This document shows positions 21,568-33,482 of a stretch of DNA of 64,000 nt, in pieces. Within the stretch, counting starts at the first letter, position 1. Each line of letters starts with the position of its first letter. Origin of the DNA: Isoetes taiwanensis (lineage: Eukaryota; Streptophyta; Lycopodiopsida; Isoetales; Isoetaceae); NCBI GenBank assembly GCA_021234155.1, contig JAJEKV010000013.1, positions 2,947,252 through 3,011,251 on the forward strand, read 5' to 3'. Under the pieces are notes generated by a model. The model worked only from the letters and a program-made list of their open reading frames with translations. It was not told the origin of the DNA and ran no database searches. The position numbers and the translations under genes are program-made.

Positions 21568-22172
21568 CTATTCAAGCAATTCTCTAAAAACAACATTTCT
21601 AGTCATTACAGATGCCAATGCCTCGTTCTGTAGGATCATCGCATCTTTTCTAGTTCGTATTCTTATCAATGCCGTGTACAATTGCCCATGAGCAAACACA
21701 TTCGTTCGCAAATCCAGGACTATTTTATCTAATGTTCGGCCAAGACAACTGTGGAATGTCGTTGAGTATGCCAGCTTGAGCGGCAGCTGACGTCTATGTA
21801 TTGTAAAAAGGCGTATTTGGTTTGGTGAAAGAAATCTGCCCGACAAATCGCATGTATATTTTTTCGAATTTCGTGTCCTCATGTCCAAGAAGGGGAGTCC
21901 ACAAATCTGTTGTGCATTTCGTGTATACTAACTCTAGCATTCTTCACAAGCCCTTTACTCGCATCCAACAATCTCATAATTTGACACACAGCTCCTACTT
22001 TAAGACAAAGCGTGTGTTTGGGCAAAGTCGGGTGATCATAACTATGAAGAAACTCATTTTCAGCAAGAGTGCTTCTGTGAATTACCTCGTCACTTTCACT
22101 TATGGAATCCTGAGAATAATATCTCTTTTCCAGACCTGGCATACGATCAAGAATAGACCTGTTAAAATCCAT
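21568..22172 (-). pseudogene. Helitron helicase, C-terminal part
   Basis: Minus-strand frames 22172-21879 (ILDRMPGLEKRYYSQDSIS, HTLCLKVGAVCQIMRLLDAS) and 21888-21568 (RRQLPLKLAYSTTFHSC, GRTLDKIVLDLRTNVFAHGQ, LYTALIRIRTRKD). These match the last helicase motifs of plant Helitrons (usual motif V/VI region: LAYAMTINKSQG...). The usual KSQG is altered (HSCLG). It abuts the Rep N-terminal fragment at 22162, so most of Rep and the first helicase motifs are deleted. Confidence 0.85.
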
Positions 22173-22445
22173 TAGTTGCCAAGAAATTCAGCCTTTCTTC
22201 TTCGACCCTAGAATACATACCCACAAGGTATTCACAACTCAGACGCCCTAACTGAAGAAACCGCACCTCATGAAGCAAACGTGACCTATACCAATCCACC
22301 TGCGACATCTGCTGGTCATTATCAGGGAACCATCCTGCCGTCCCAGCTAGAAATATAAGCGGGTATTGCAAGGGTTCATACTGCCGATCCAGTATATTCA
22401 TAAAGACTGGTCGTTGATCTTGGTGAAGCCAAAAAACCGCTATTC
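22162..22445 (-). pseudogene. Helitron-like N-terminal (Rep) domain, distal part
   Basis: Minus-strand frame with YEPLQYPLIFLAGTAGW, WYRSRLL, LGRLSCEYLVGMYSRVEEER and LNFLATN. This is the standard Helitron_like_N pattern (YDPLQYPLLFP-GW ... LFQQYLVDAYAKVEENRLNFLR). The upstream half of the same domain continues on the other side of the gypsy element at 33483-33900. Confidence 0.85.
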
Positions 22446-22450
22446 TTGGA
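22446..22450. repeat. Target-site duplication TTGGA (left)
   Basis: TTGGA directly precedes the gypsy element's left LTR and is repeated at 33478-33482 directly after the right LTR. Confidence 0.95.
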
Positions 22451-23037
22451 TGTTTGGGGTCTGGGTTCGGGAACTCCTGGAAGACAGCCCTCTGTGAGGA
22501 CCCGTGGATCTAACAGGAGAGTCCGGGGGACTATGTCACGCCGGATTTGCTGAAAGAGAAGAAAAAGGAGAGAACAGAGCAAATGAGAGAAAGATGATAA
22601 GCTTCCTTGATATCAATGATGAAAATACATGAGCTCTCGCAATAGAGAGAAAACTTGAAAGGAGACAAGACTCAAAACTCATCTAAAAACTTATGAGCTA
22701 ACTCTACTCATATATATAGTACAATGGCCTTGGGCCCAATATAGACACTGGACCGATCTCGGTGCCGACTCACGGAAGGAGGCGATTTGCGTGAATGTTG
22801 GCGGTGCCTCTTGAAGTGCCTAGAATCACGCCGACGCCGACGCGAGGCGGTGACGGGCCGTCACTTGTCCGAGCCGGCGCCTCTTGTTGACAACGACCAA
22901 AGGCTTTGATGCGTGGTCTCCGCCGCTTGGTCTTCGCGGAGCCTTGGATGTCCGACCCATGGTTGATCGAGGATCCTTGAGCTTGACCCGGTCATGGTAT
23001 GCATGAATAGTCCCGTACTGTGAGGCACAGACTAACA
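22451..23037 (-). repeat. 3' LTR of gypsy element (587 bp)
   Basis: Same sequence family as 32905-33477; begins TGTTTGGGGTC and ends GACTAACA on the plus strand. Confidence 0.95.
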
Positions 23038-23047
23038 CTCCCCACCA
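23038..23047 (-). other. Polypurine tract of gypsy element
   Basis: On the minus strand GGTGGGGAG directly precedes the 3' LTR. This fixes the orientation of the element. Confidence 0.75.
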
Positions 23048-25250
23048 AACGACACTCGAGTGAAGAAAAGGAGGAAGCGCCGGGAGGGGGGAAGCCATCG
23101 GCTCGAAAGTGATCCTCACGGAGTGAGGACGGGCACCATTATGGTAATCGGGCTTATGAGATCTGGCGTGATTGAAGAGCTTGAGGAGTGTTTTGGCCAA
23201 GGGGCGGGATCGGCATCTATAAGAAAGCGAGAGCGGACCATGTCTTCAAGGGCGGCGTGCATGCGTCGAAGAAATGTACCGACATTCCATGAGGAGACAG
23301 TCAGTCTGAAGGCCAAAAGGCAATCGATTAACGGCATTTGGATTGCGGTGAAAAATGGGGGGCCGCCGATTTAAGAAGCTTAGCAAAATGCATTTGAGGG
23401 CAGCGCAAAATCCGGCGAAGATGGACGAAGGATCGGGGTGAGGTGGAGGCATTGCAAGAAGGTGTTGAGACCATGAAAGCGCATCCGTGGGCTGTTTGCC
23501 AACCACGCTCATTAGCAATGTAGATCAATTGGTGGTGTTGTCGAGTGGCACCTTCTTCCCAATGTGAGTGGGCGAACAAAGCGTGGATCCCACAGGAGAT
23601 CCGGCCGAGAGATCGAGGTGGTGTCCGCCTGCATGACCATCCATGACCTTGGTCAAAAAGGAAGGCGCCAATCGAAGTCGGGAACACAGGGCGTGGAGGT
23701 GCGCCCGGGGAAGCATAGGGAGAAGGAACCATGCAGGTGGCGTGGGTTCTTGGCGATCTCCACGAATTGGCCCGACAAGATGGATCAAGTGCGACACCAA
23801 CGATCCCAAAGAGAAGCGGAGAGAGGCGAGAGTTGGGGAGGGCTATCCCATCCCGTGGGGACCGTCTTGCTATCCAACGAGCTTGTGGCGGGTGTAACCA
23901 GCGAGGTCTTTGCATATAAATTTGTGCATAGGGAAGATCTTCGGGATGTCCTAGATACTTCCTAATTTGTTGCGGCGCTTGGCTTGCCGAGAGAGAGATA
24001 AATGATTGGCAAGCTTCGGGCATGTACTCCCGATGAAGAGTTTGGGTCCGAAAGCGGGATCCCCAAGATATGGATTGTTATCTGAAGCACCCATTGCCGC
24101 GATTAGGGTCACCACGGAAAAGCTGGCGTGGCCCATTTCCAAAGTTTTTCTGTGTATCACCCGGATAGAAATCATGAAAGATGTAAGCCATGGGCTGAAC
24201 CACTCGAAGGTGAGAAAGTGCGGATCGGCCGCGATTGTATGAGATCAAAGGCGACAAGGGCACGGCCACAACCCTTTGTCTTCAATGGAGAGTTTCGGCC
24301 AAATCCGAAGAAAATCGACTTTCGATTGGGATATCCACGGGGCCATCGGCGATGCCACTTTGAAAGGAAGAGGTGGCGTCGAGCAACCACATAATCATGA
24401 TAGCGGGGAGGGCTGGGAAGTCAACCGGCATTCGTGAAGAATTGCGGTCACGGGCGTCAAGTTTTGCTTGAGCCTCATCGTATTGCCCCGAATAGCTTGC
24501 TGCGGTTGTTGTTCGAGATCCGCGGATCCGATTGTCCCTTCGAGGAGGGCGTGGCGGGTCGCGGACCCGTTCTGAGAAGGATTGACACTGGGAGGAGGAT
24601 TTCCCGGTGTATTGAGGCGAAGCACGGCAATCTCCGCGTCATCTAGTATTTTACGTTTTACGCACCTCGTAAGGCGATCTTGAAAGAGGTGGTGAGAGGT
24701 GCTCGGTGTAGAAAGCTGAGCCCGTCAAGGAGGCGATTTGGCGTCGGGCTGAAAGATTTTGAACTTGAGTGCTGAAATTTTCACACGATTCCGAGTACAA
24801 GGCATTGAGTTTAGCAATATCTGCGTCCTTGGTACTCGGGGGAGGCTTTGGACTTGTTGTGCTCCAATAAAGTCTGAATTTATTTGGAGCTGAGCCCTGC
24901 CGACCGCGAGTTGGCTGACTTGAGCTTGTGTACTTTTGAGATCTGCATGAGCCTGTAAGAGAGCTTCATGCTTGTCTTGAAGTTTGGCCTCAAAGTTGCA
25001 ACTTGGGCGATTGCGGCTTGAAGGTCTTGGTGTACCGCATCGAGAGGCCTCGAGTGCCGTTGAACCCGCTCATAAGAGCGTCTTGGGATTCTTGTAACTT
25101 AAGAGCGGCCGGCTTGAGCATCCTGGCGATCTTGATAGAACAACCCGGCGAGGGTGTTGTGGTGGTGGAGCCGGCTGTTGCACGGTTTGGGAGTGCAGGA
25201 AAAATGGTGTGAAGTGGATGGTGTAGCGGAGGAGGAGACAGCGGTGACAT
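23048..25250 (-). other. Gypsy element: region between extra ORF and 3' LTR, with coiled-coil remnant
   Basis: Minus-strand frames near 25240-24880 read as heptad-like sequence (LDAVHQDLQAAIAQV, KLQDKHEALLQAHADLKSTQ, QVSQLAV), typical of a coiled coil. The rest (23.1-24.7 kb) has only short frames and no recognised gene. Confidence 0.5.
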
Positions 25251-25330
25251 GAGTGGACTGTGGTCATGACCAGGGAAAACAGGCGTGAAGTGCCAACTTG
25301 GTGAGTGATTGGAAGGGGGCTAGAGTGGAA

Positions 25331-25846
25331 TTATGAGAATTTGGTGGTGTGGGAGGGAAGTAATGGCCGGATGAGGGCTTGAAAGTGCCCTCCCACGAAA
25401 CAGAAATGGAAGTGGTACCGAAGGCGGTCCATTTCTTGGAGAAAACGATAGAACATCATTTGGGGCCAATCTATGTGGTGTTTGGAGTGTGTAGCGGTGA
25501 GGACCAGGTTATAGAAAGGCTTATTGATATGGGTGTTCTTGATAGAATACCCAAGGAATTTTCGCCACGAGAAATTTAACAAAGGTCTCGTGGAGGCTTG
25601 TCGATATTGGTCGGACGATGGACATTGGCATGATAGCGGGTGCACCAAACTCGTGACATCGATATCGTATAGCAGACCATGATACACAAGGGTGTGCAAG
25701 GGAATATGAAATACCTCAGAAATCAAATGTTGAGTCAATGAAATAGTGGTGCCATCGACCACAAGTGGTGTAACCTTTGCGGCTGTTAACGATATTGGCG
25801 ATGAACCGCCGCAGAACCGGGTCGGGATTTGGAGCGGAAGTTCCAT
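25331..25846 (-). pseudogene. Gypsy element: extra ORF downstream of integrase
   Basis: 172-codon frame between integrase and 3' LTR, where Athila/Tat-type elements carry an additional ORF. The pattern includes LVYHGLLYDIDVTSL, LNFSWRKFLGYSI and a block beginning HIDWPQMMFYRF, which resembles by eye the 'putative plant transposon protein' family found in such elements. It lacks a signal peptide or clear membrane helix, so an envelope role is not shown. Confidence 0.45.
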
Positions 25847-26602
25847 TTGAGAGAATTCAGTAAAGCGGGTGTCGTTTCAAATGACTTCTTTATTTGGGCC
25901 AACAAGGGCTTCCGCGGAAAGTGGGCGCCAAGAAGGATACAGATGCAAAAAGGGTCGGATCCTTGGGAGCAAAGAGCTTGAAGTGTAGAAAATCTTGGGG
26001 CAGCCATGGGAATGATGTGCGCGGAGCGAAAAGGGATGCCAAAGGCGGAAGATTTAAAAAGTCGAAAGCACCGAGGAGGACGGCCAGAGAAGAAAAAGGT
26101 TTTAGGGCTTAATAAACTGGAGGCGAAGAGGTATGAAGAGTGCTAAACCGGAACCGCTGATGGTGCCGTGTGTCAAAAGATGCGAAGAAGGGTATTGAGA
26201 GGCAAAAAATTTGGCTAAGTCCCAAAACGTAAGGGAGAAGCAATGAGCGGTGAGGATGAGGCGTGAAAGAAAGATCGGATGTGACAGATGGCAAAGGACA
26301 CCCATTAATGTTCGGACGGGCGGAAAGAAGGAATGGCATTCAATGCGGCAACTTCGAAGTGGGATATCATTAAAAGGAATGTGTCGAGGAAGGTACCATG
26401 GCTAGATATGCGGGCGGAGAACAGATTCTCATTTTAGAAAACGATTTTGCATTGCAAACACGTTGGCGATTTGTGTGATTGGTCCACGCCGACAAGGAGT
26501 TCCTCGATTGACTATATATAAGATCCAAACCGAGAAACGAAGGCATCCGGATGGCGCCGGTATGGCTCGCCGGCGGCTTGAGCGAAGATTGCACAATGCC
26601 CA

Positions 26603-27360
26603 CTAACCGCCGAGTGGATCACTTGTAAGATGAATTCGCGGATCTCGGGCGCCTGCCACAACCGTGGCATTCGCATGGACGGTGGTGTGCCGGGATGGCT
26701 GAACATCCGACCCAAGACCAACGGGATGGAGGTGGTTACGCATCTTATTTGGGATCGGAGCAGAACCTCTACCATCTCCTCGCATCACCTCTGCTCCGAA
26801 CCCGAGTAGAGGGTTTTTCCTCGTGGGACTTAGTAAATAGGGCTCGAGCCGTTTTTTGTATAAGGCGATTGCCCATAGCGGAAATAATTGGGCGGGCCCA
26901 CATTTTGTAAAAAACATCTCCACTATAATATAATCTACCGCCTTTCTAGTCACTTTACGTGGTGTTTGCTTGAACCGTCTACGTGTGTTGATGTTCACTT
27001 TACGTGTGATGAAATGCTTTGAGGCGAAAACCATTAACCAATGTAGGTAATGGAGTGCCATCTAACTCAGCTAGTTGGAAAACGCTTGGTGAACCACTTG
27101 AACAATTTGATAAGGGCCAAGCCAGCGAAACTTGAGTTTACGGGAAAATTTTTGTACACGGAATCATAAAGAAGAACCAAATCTCCTTCTTTGAATGTTT
27201 TTGTCTTCAAAGCGTTTGTCATGTAAAGATTTTTGCAATCTGTTGTCCATGAAGAACACGAATATAAGCATCCCTTGAAGTTCATCCAACTGTTCTAATT
27301 GATAGACCCGTTCTTTGAGAGCATTTGGTGGATTATGAGCGTAGCTTGGTTGAAAAGCGG
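26603..27360 (-). pseudogene. Gypsy element: end of integrase/pol C-terminus
   Basis: Frames 27382-27164 and 27285-27067 read NALKERVYQLEQLDELQG and FKEGDLVLLYDS, followed by an altered F-W-x-G-P-Y-like region, typical of the integrase C-terminal domain of plant gypsy elements. Decayed. Confidence 0.65.
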
Positions 27361-28150
27361 AGTGTTGGAAGGATGTATTCAAATGGCATGAGAGCTTCGA
27401 CCATAAACCAATTTAAAAGGAGTGTGACCCGTAGCAATCTTGAAACAAGTATTGTAGGCCCAAAGAACGATAGGAAGTTTTGTGCGCCAATGCTGCGGGG
27501 AAGCGTCACAAATTTTCTTGAGAATGGTGACCGAGTTTTGTTGGTGCTTTCGCCAACCCATTGCCTTGAGGATAGTAAGGTGTGCTCTTGTGATGATGTA
27601 TCGGGGAGATAATCCGTCGGCTCTTTGATAGTATGATTGATGAAATGAACACCACGGTCAGCGACCAGCTCCGTGGGGCAGCGAATCAGCGTGATGATTT
27701 GTTGATAGAGGACTCTAGGCGTGCTAGCGGCGGTGTTGTGCGGAAGTGCACAAGCTTCCGCCCATTTGGTGGCGTGGTCGGTGAGAACGAGAATGTATCG
27801 AACGCGAGTGTGCCTCGCGGGGAGGATCTATAGGTCCCACAAAGTCCATTCCCCATTTCTTTGAAGGGAAGTGGCGTGGCGGCCGGTGTCAAGGGAAGAG
27901 CGCCACGGGCGTGGGGCCCCACCCGGCCCGGCAAAGCGTCACGCGTCTTGGCGTGGGCGTGAGCATCTTTGAAGAGCGTGGGCCAATAATACCGTGAGAA
28001 GGATTTTTGCGCGGCCGTGGTGTCACCATGAAAATGACCACCACCGAGCCCTTGATGAGCTTCTCGAACAATGTGCGGAACTTCATGAGGTAGAACACGG
28101 CGTCGAAGGATGGTGTCCTTACCCTTTTGTAGAGATGTCCGGCAACCATG
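27360..28150 (-). pseudogene. Gypsy element: integrase
   Basis: The H2C2-type zinc-binding stretch shows as VREAHQGLGGGHFHGDTTA, KSFSRYYWPTLF near 28070-27950, followed in broken frames by the core: a G-D-F-VGP-like block near 27850 and a block with PQHWRTKLPIVLWAYNT, HTPFKLVYG near 27450-27390. The core aspartates fall in frameshifted stretches. Confidence 0.8.
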
Positions 28151-28392
28151 GGTGTAGTCCGCGGACCTCGGAGAAATTGATGGCGGCAGGATTGTCGCTT
28201 GGCGAGGAAGAGAGAGCGTCTCGTCTTACGGTGGAAGAGCACACGTGAGGAGAGGTGCTGGCTGAAAATCATGGAACCAATGTGGTGTTGCCGTGACTAA
28301 AAAGAGTTGAGCATCGGGGAAGGCGCCCCGAGACCCTGTTGCGGGATCATCCGTGTGGATGCGTGGAAAGATAATCCGGAACAACATGAGAT

Positions 28393-28960
28393 TTACCCGA
28401 CCTTATGAGCGATTTCAAAAGGAGCAAATTCTTGGAGAAGAAGGTCCCAACGAGCAATGCGGCCCGTGGGCGTGGACTTGTTGATCAAATAGAGGAGTGC
28501 TTGGTGGTCCACAAAGAACTTGATTTGACTGCCAAAAGGTAATGGCGGAAGCGTTGGACACGAGAAAATGAGACCCAAAGCTTCACGCCCGCGGGCGAGA
28601 ATAGTTGCTTCAGCAGAATTGAGTTTTTTTGGCGAAGCGATTTGGTTTATCGATTAATGCGCATCATATTCTTGAGAAAGAACAGCTCCAATAGCAAACG
28701 CCGGAGACATCGACATGAGCATTGAAAGGGCTTGTCCCATTGAGGAGGAACAAGAACCGGTGCACGAGTAAGCAAAAGCTTCGGTTGTTGGAAGCGGCTT
28801 CCGCCGGGAATTCCAAGCCCGGTGGATTCGTCACCGATGAGTTTATGAATGGGATCCGCAATGGTGCCAGTCCAGGTATGAAGGTGGAGTAATAATTGAC
28901 CTTTCGGGGAAAGAGCGTGTCTCTTTGATATTGGCTGGTGCTTGAGCCTTGAGCACACAA
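28393..28960 (-). pseudogene. Gypsy element: RNase H
   Basis: A block near 28770-28700 reads PVLVPPQWDKPF and HVDVSG (first catalytic Asp). 28578-28393 reads FFVDHQALLYLINK, then RIARWDLLLQEF, the end of the RNase H domain in plant gypsy elements. Frameshifted. Confidence 0.8.
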
Positions 28961-29118
28961 GCCCGATTTTGGCGGGATCGGTGGTGATTCTGCTATCGAC
29001 AACATGGCCTAACAGAACACCGAAGTGGCCAAAAGGTGCATTTCGGGATTGAGACTAATGCGGACTCATCACATTTCGGAAGACGAGTTCAATTTATCCA
29101 AATGGTCAGCCATGGAAC

Positions 29119-29870
29119 TCAGAGGCGAGAGAAGTCATCTTGAAAAATTTGCAAGAAGGGATTTTCCTTCATGAAAACATGAAAAACGGAGAGCATGATG
29201 CGTTGAAATGTTGAAGGAGAGTTGGATAATCCAAAAGGAACCACCTTGTAGGCAAAAGAGCCCCACGGGGTGGTGAAAGTGGTCTTGAGTTGATCAGATT
29301 CTTTGATGGAGATCTGATTGTAGCCAGAAAAACCATCCATAAAGGAGTACATCTCATGTCGGCCACTTCTTCGAACTTGGTGCGTGAAGGGAAGTGGAAA
29401 ATGATCACGCCCGTGGCACGATTGAGTTTCCGATAGTCTACAGACGCGGATCTTACCATTGTGCTTAAGGGCAATGACGATGGGGCTCACCCATTCAGAA
29501 TGTTTGACCTCATAGATCAAACCTGCAGCAAGGAGTTTGTCAATTTCCGCCTTGACGCGATCACGGTAATTAGGGTTGAGCCTGTACTGTCGTTGCTACA
29601 CTGGTCGTGCATCAGATTTGGTAGGAATGGTGAGTTCCCCCAAGCTTTTGTTGATTCCCGAAGATCTTTGTAACTCCGGCTTAAAATGTGTTTGAATTTT
29701 TAGAACGCGTGGCGGCCTGATACGATAAGGAGCCGGAAGGTTTGCAGCAATCGCGGACAGGTTGATTGTTGCCAACGTCCACAATCGACGGAGTCCGAAT
29801 ATGGGGTATGACCGGTATCTGGACAATGTGTGCGGGAGGTTGGAGCATAACGGATCGCGTGGCACTGCGT
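29119..29870 (-). pseudogene. Gypsy element: reverse transcriptase
   Basis: Frame 29520-29119 reads SEWVSPIVIALKHNGKIRVC, YSFMDGFSGYNQI, TTFTTPWGSFAYKVVPFGL, NSPSTFQRIM and QIFQDDF. FMDGFSGY holds the first catalytic Asp; the usual Y-x-DD box appears as QDDF. Upstream pieces to 29870 are frameshifted. Confidence 0.9.
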
Positions 29871-30479
29871 GGTGAAAAAGAGGTTGCTTTCGGTGTCATC
29901 TAGCGTGGTTGCTTCATGACGGCGTGTACATCAACAGGAGTTGCAGGAGTGTCAGTATCTGAAAAGTGATCAACGCGTTGGATTCGATTGCAAGGAGCGG
30001 ATAGGGTCAAGTAAGGCAGCCCACAACTGGTCCCGATCAAGAGTCATTTCTCCCCAAGGATCAGCATATTGAGGGTAGGATGACAGAGGCGACTTCGCGA
30101 GGTGGAGCCCGAACTTGATAAATATTCTCGAGCTTCTTGAGAATCGGTCCGAGAGAGAAGGTTCCGCATTGTCGAAATGATCTGCGCCGCTTGCAAGTCC
30201 ATGGTGGCATTGAGATGACCATCATTGATGACTAAGCGTCCGTGTGGCCCAAGAATGGATACTCTTTGCCTGGCGGAGAAAAGGTCTGCCTACCAGCATT
30301 TCATAGTCACCTGGATCTTCGCCAGCTTTCCACACTCCAAATTCCATGGGAAAGCGGAGATCACCTATGTTGATGTGAAGAATAGGTGTGACGCCTTGAG
30401 GTCTCGTGATGTGGCCATTAGCCAATTTGATGTCATATGGGGCACGCGAAAGAGTTGTGTGATGCCCATTTGTTTCGCG

Positions 30480-30735
30480 GAGTTTATCCCGTGATGAGAT
30501 TGACCGCACTACCTCCATCGATTTGAACATGGTTGACTTGCTGATTTCCCACCGTGGCATGGACCGTGGGTGTAGAGGTAGCCACAGCCCCAACTAAAAC
30601 AGTTGGGAGTGGTAACTGGTCCTTGAGAGCAGGACAGAGTTTTAAAATGGTTGCCAAGCTTAAAGGAATTTTGATCTTGGCGAGCTCCTCTTGGAGTTCG
30701 AGAGGTACATGAGAAAAAGGATCTGCTGGTTCCAC
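30480..30735 (-). pseudogene. Gypsy element: aspartic protease
   Basis: Frame contains HVQIDGGSAVNLITG, the D-x-G-S signature of plant retroelement proteases, preceded by PADPFSHVPLELQEELAKI. Confidence 0.75.
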
Positions 30736-31089
30736 TGGTGCGGGAGTGCGTGGGCGGTGGAAGCAAACTTCTTTTTGAGTAAGTCAACCCCTACCGCAAT
30801 ATTGGGATATGTCCGAGAGCGTGGAGGTTGAGATGTTGAAGGTGTATCTTGTGCGTGTTGAGCTCTAGTGGTGGCATGAACATTTGCCAATGTGCGGCCT
30901 TCAGCAGCTTGCATGAGGTTCAAAATGCTTTGGCGAACTTTGGGCATGACATGTGGCATGAGCTTTTCCAAGTCAGGTGCAAAGTGAACCAGGAATGGTG
31001 TCAACGGCAAAGGCAAAAGTTGCGTGCCCCCGAATAATAGTCAAGGGGCGTGATGCCTTCCGGCGTGAAACTAAACCAACCCAATTTGA

Positions 31090-32682
31090 CTACCGGACTG
31101 GAGGATTAAGTGCCCGAAAAATTTCCTCTTGGGCTTGTTGATCCAATTGAGGTGGATTTCTTTGGAGCTGGTTGATAGCGTGATTGCCGAGGCGCTCTTT
31201 GGTGGCCTTAAGAACCGGTCGCGGGCCTTGTTTGCCATTAGCGAGCCGAGTTGGTAAGCCGCGGAGGCGGACCCGATGTGGTCCGGGATTTGTGCCGTGA
31301 AGCCGCACTGAACTTGTGGAAGTTGAGGACGGTGGTGGTATGACCCCATTCTTGGCGGTGATAACACCGAGCTTTAGAAGGATCAAAAGGAGGACGTTGG
31401 TTGGATCCCCGTGGTTGGTCCCATTCGATAGAGTTCGCGTGGTGCACACGAAGAGGTGGCCGATAGTGCGATTGTTTGAGGTGTGGTTTGCACTTGATAA
31501 ACCATTTTGTTGCGAAGCGGTGTGGGATGAGTGCGAAAGTGCACTCTTCCGCGGGCATGATTGCACATGTTGCATCGCTTGCAATGAGGCGGGCCATTGG
31601 TGGAGTTGCACTCATTGGCCAAATGGCCTTGATATTTGCAAATATGGTACCAGATTTGAGCTACTTGCTGTGGATGAGCGTGTTGAGGCTGAAACGGCCC
31701 GTTTGTGGAACCATGACAGTGGAATGAGCGGGAGCTCTTGAAGAGCCACGCCGGGGAGGAAACATTTGAGTGATTGACAAGGTGACGATAGCTTTGCTCC
31801 AAAGTTTTGGACGGTGGTATTGATCATGAGTCGAATAGCGGGAGGAAGTCCTTGGAGAAACCAGACCAAAATCCGGCTCTGTGTAGGGTACTCCTTGAGC
31901 TTACTTAGCGTAATGTGAAGTCGATCCGCAAAATCCAGGCGCACTCCGTGGGCTCTTGTTGAAGTTCATTGAGTTGCTTGAGATGAAGTTGATCATCATC
32001 CGTGGTCCCGTAATGAGAAAAGCAAAGGCGCATTTCGACGATCTTGTTTCCAATGGCTTTTGTTGGACATGAGCCATTGGTGAGGAGAGCCACGCAGGTG
32101 GTGGAAAAGATGTGGAATTTCAGTTGAGGTTGCGCGGCGTGACCATTTAGGGACAGCTAGAGCCTCAAATTCTTCCATGTGGGCCCGAAAGCACTTTGGT
32201 CTAACGGTTTGCCTTCGTGTTGCCAAAGGTGGGATAAGTCGGCCCAGAGTCCGAAAGGTAGATGTGAAAGTCTTTGGGCTGGACAGAACAAGATAGTGAG
32301 GATATTGAGGTTGAGGTGGATGTGGCATTGTGCCCCACTCAACCCCTCGATGAAGGGGTGATGGCGGTTGAGAAACTGGGCGAGCGGAGCATTGGTTTTG
32401 AGATCCGTGAAGGTTGTAAACAGAAGAGCAAATGGAAAACGTGGGGAAAGGATATTCCCCGGTAGGCTTAAAGGAGACATGTGGATAGCCGTGCCCACCC
32501 CGGGAGATGATGGTTCGGGCGAAGAGGCTTATGGCCTGAAGAATGATGGATGTAGGCATGTTTGGGGTGTGAAAGTACCGTTGAGAAGGTTGAGCCCGAT
32601 AAGGCTCCCCCGATAGTGATGAGGAGACTGAGGTTGTGAGCAATGTTTGCACGCTTGGGGCGGGGAACTGGACGACCGACAC
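31090..32682 (-). pseudogene. Gypsy element: gag
   Basis: Broken frames with a retrotransposon gag pattern (QLNELQQEPTE, FADRLHITLSKLKE, LVWFLQGLPPAIRLMI) at about 32090-31800 and a zinc knuckle at about 31700, YHICKYQGHLANEC, where the first Cys of the CX2CX4HX4C motif is Tyr. The N-terminal part (32682-32100) is proline and serine rich. Confidence 0.75.
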
Positions 32683-32904
32683 GCCAGGGGTGGGTGGCGC
32701 CGGACCGGAGCCCTAGACCCAAGATGGCCTCCCTCTATGTCATAAGCAGATCCATACATGTCGCGAAACAGTTCCCCGACGCCGATGGCGCCCCAAGCGC
32801 AGAGGCCCGCTCGAGAAAGGAGTTCTTCCTCGCGGAAATTACGGACGCACATGGCGAGGAAGAAAGTAGGATAAAAATCGCACGGACCAGCAATGGGCGC
32901 ATGT

Positions 32905-33477
32905 TGTTTGGGGTCCGGGTTCGGGAACTCCCGAAGAGACCCCGCGGAGGACCCGTGGATCTAACAGAGAGTCCGGGGACTATGTCACGCGGGATTTGCT
33001 GGAAAGAGAAGAAAAAGGAGAGAACAGAGCAAATGAGAGAAAGATGATAAGCTTCCTTGATATCAATGATGAAAATACATGAGCTCTCTAATAGAGAGAA
33101 AAACTTGAAAGGAGACAAGACTCAAAACTCATCTAAAACTTATGAGCTAACTCTACTCATATATATAGTACAATGGCCTTGGGCCCAATATGACACTGAC
33201 TAATCGGTGCCGACTCACGGAAGGAGGCCTGATTGTAGGAATGTTGGCGGTGCCTCTTGAAGTGCCTAGAATCACGCCGACGCCGACGGTGGCGGACGGG
33301 CAAATCACTTGTCCGGAAGGGCGCCTCTTGTTGACGTACCAAAGGCTTTGATTTGCGTGGTGCTGCTTGGTCTTCAAGGGAGCCTTGGATGTCGAACCGT
33401 GGTTGGTGAGGATCCTTGAGCTTGACACGGTCTGTCAGATGCATGAATAGTCTGCACCGGGAGGCCTGGGACTAACA
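32905..33477 (-). repeat. 5' LTR of gypsy element (573 bp)
   Basis: Partner of 22451-23037. TATATATA near 33160 (minus) could be the promoter TATA. The sequence just inside the LTR (TGCGCCCATTGCTGGTC, minus, 32903 downwards) only loosely resembles a tRNA-Asp type primer site (TGGCGCCGTTGCC), so the primer is not fixed. Confidence 0.95.
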
Positions 33478-33482
33478 TTGGA
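33478..33482. repeat. Target-site duplication TTGGA (right)
   Basis: Matches 22446-22450. Confidence 0.95.

Larger units (their letters stand above)
22451..33477 (-). mobile_element. Ty3/gypsy LTR retrotransposon (11.0 kb, degenerate)
   Basis: Bounded by two LTRs that start TGTTTGGGG and end ACTAACA on the plus strand (TG...CA), with a 5-bp target duplication. The coding strand is minus: gag near the right LTR, then protease, RT, RNase H, integrase, then an additional ORF and coiled-coil region before the left LTR. Every gene is interrupted by stops and frameshifts, and the LTRs differ by many substitutions and small indels, so the insertion is old. Gene order places it in Ty3/gypsy (integrase after RNase H); lineage is not certain. 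Confidence 0.95.

Noticed and set aside
25331-25846. Envelope gene of a gypsy-type element
   Set aside because: No signal peptide, no membrane helix and no glycosylation pattern visible.
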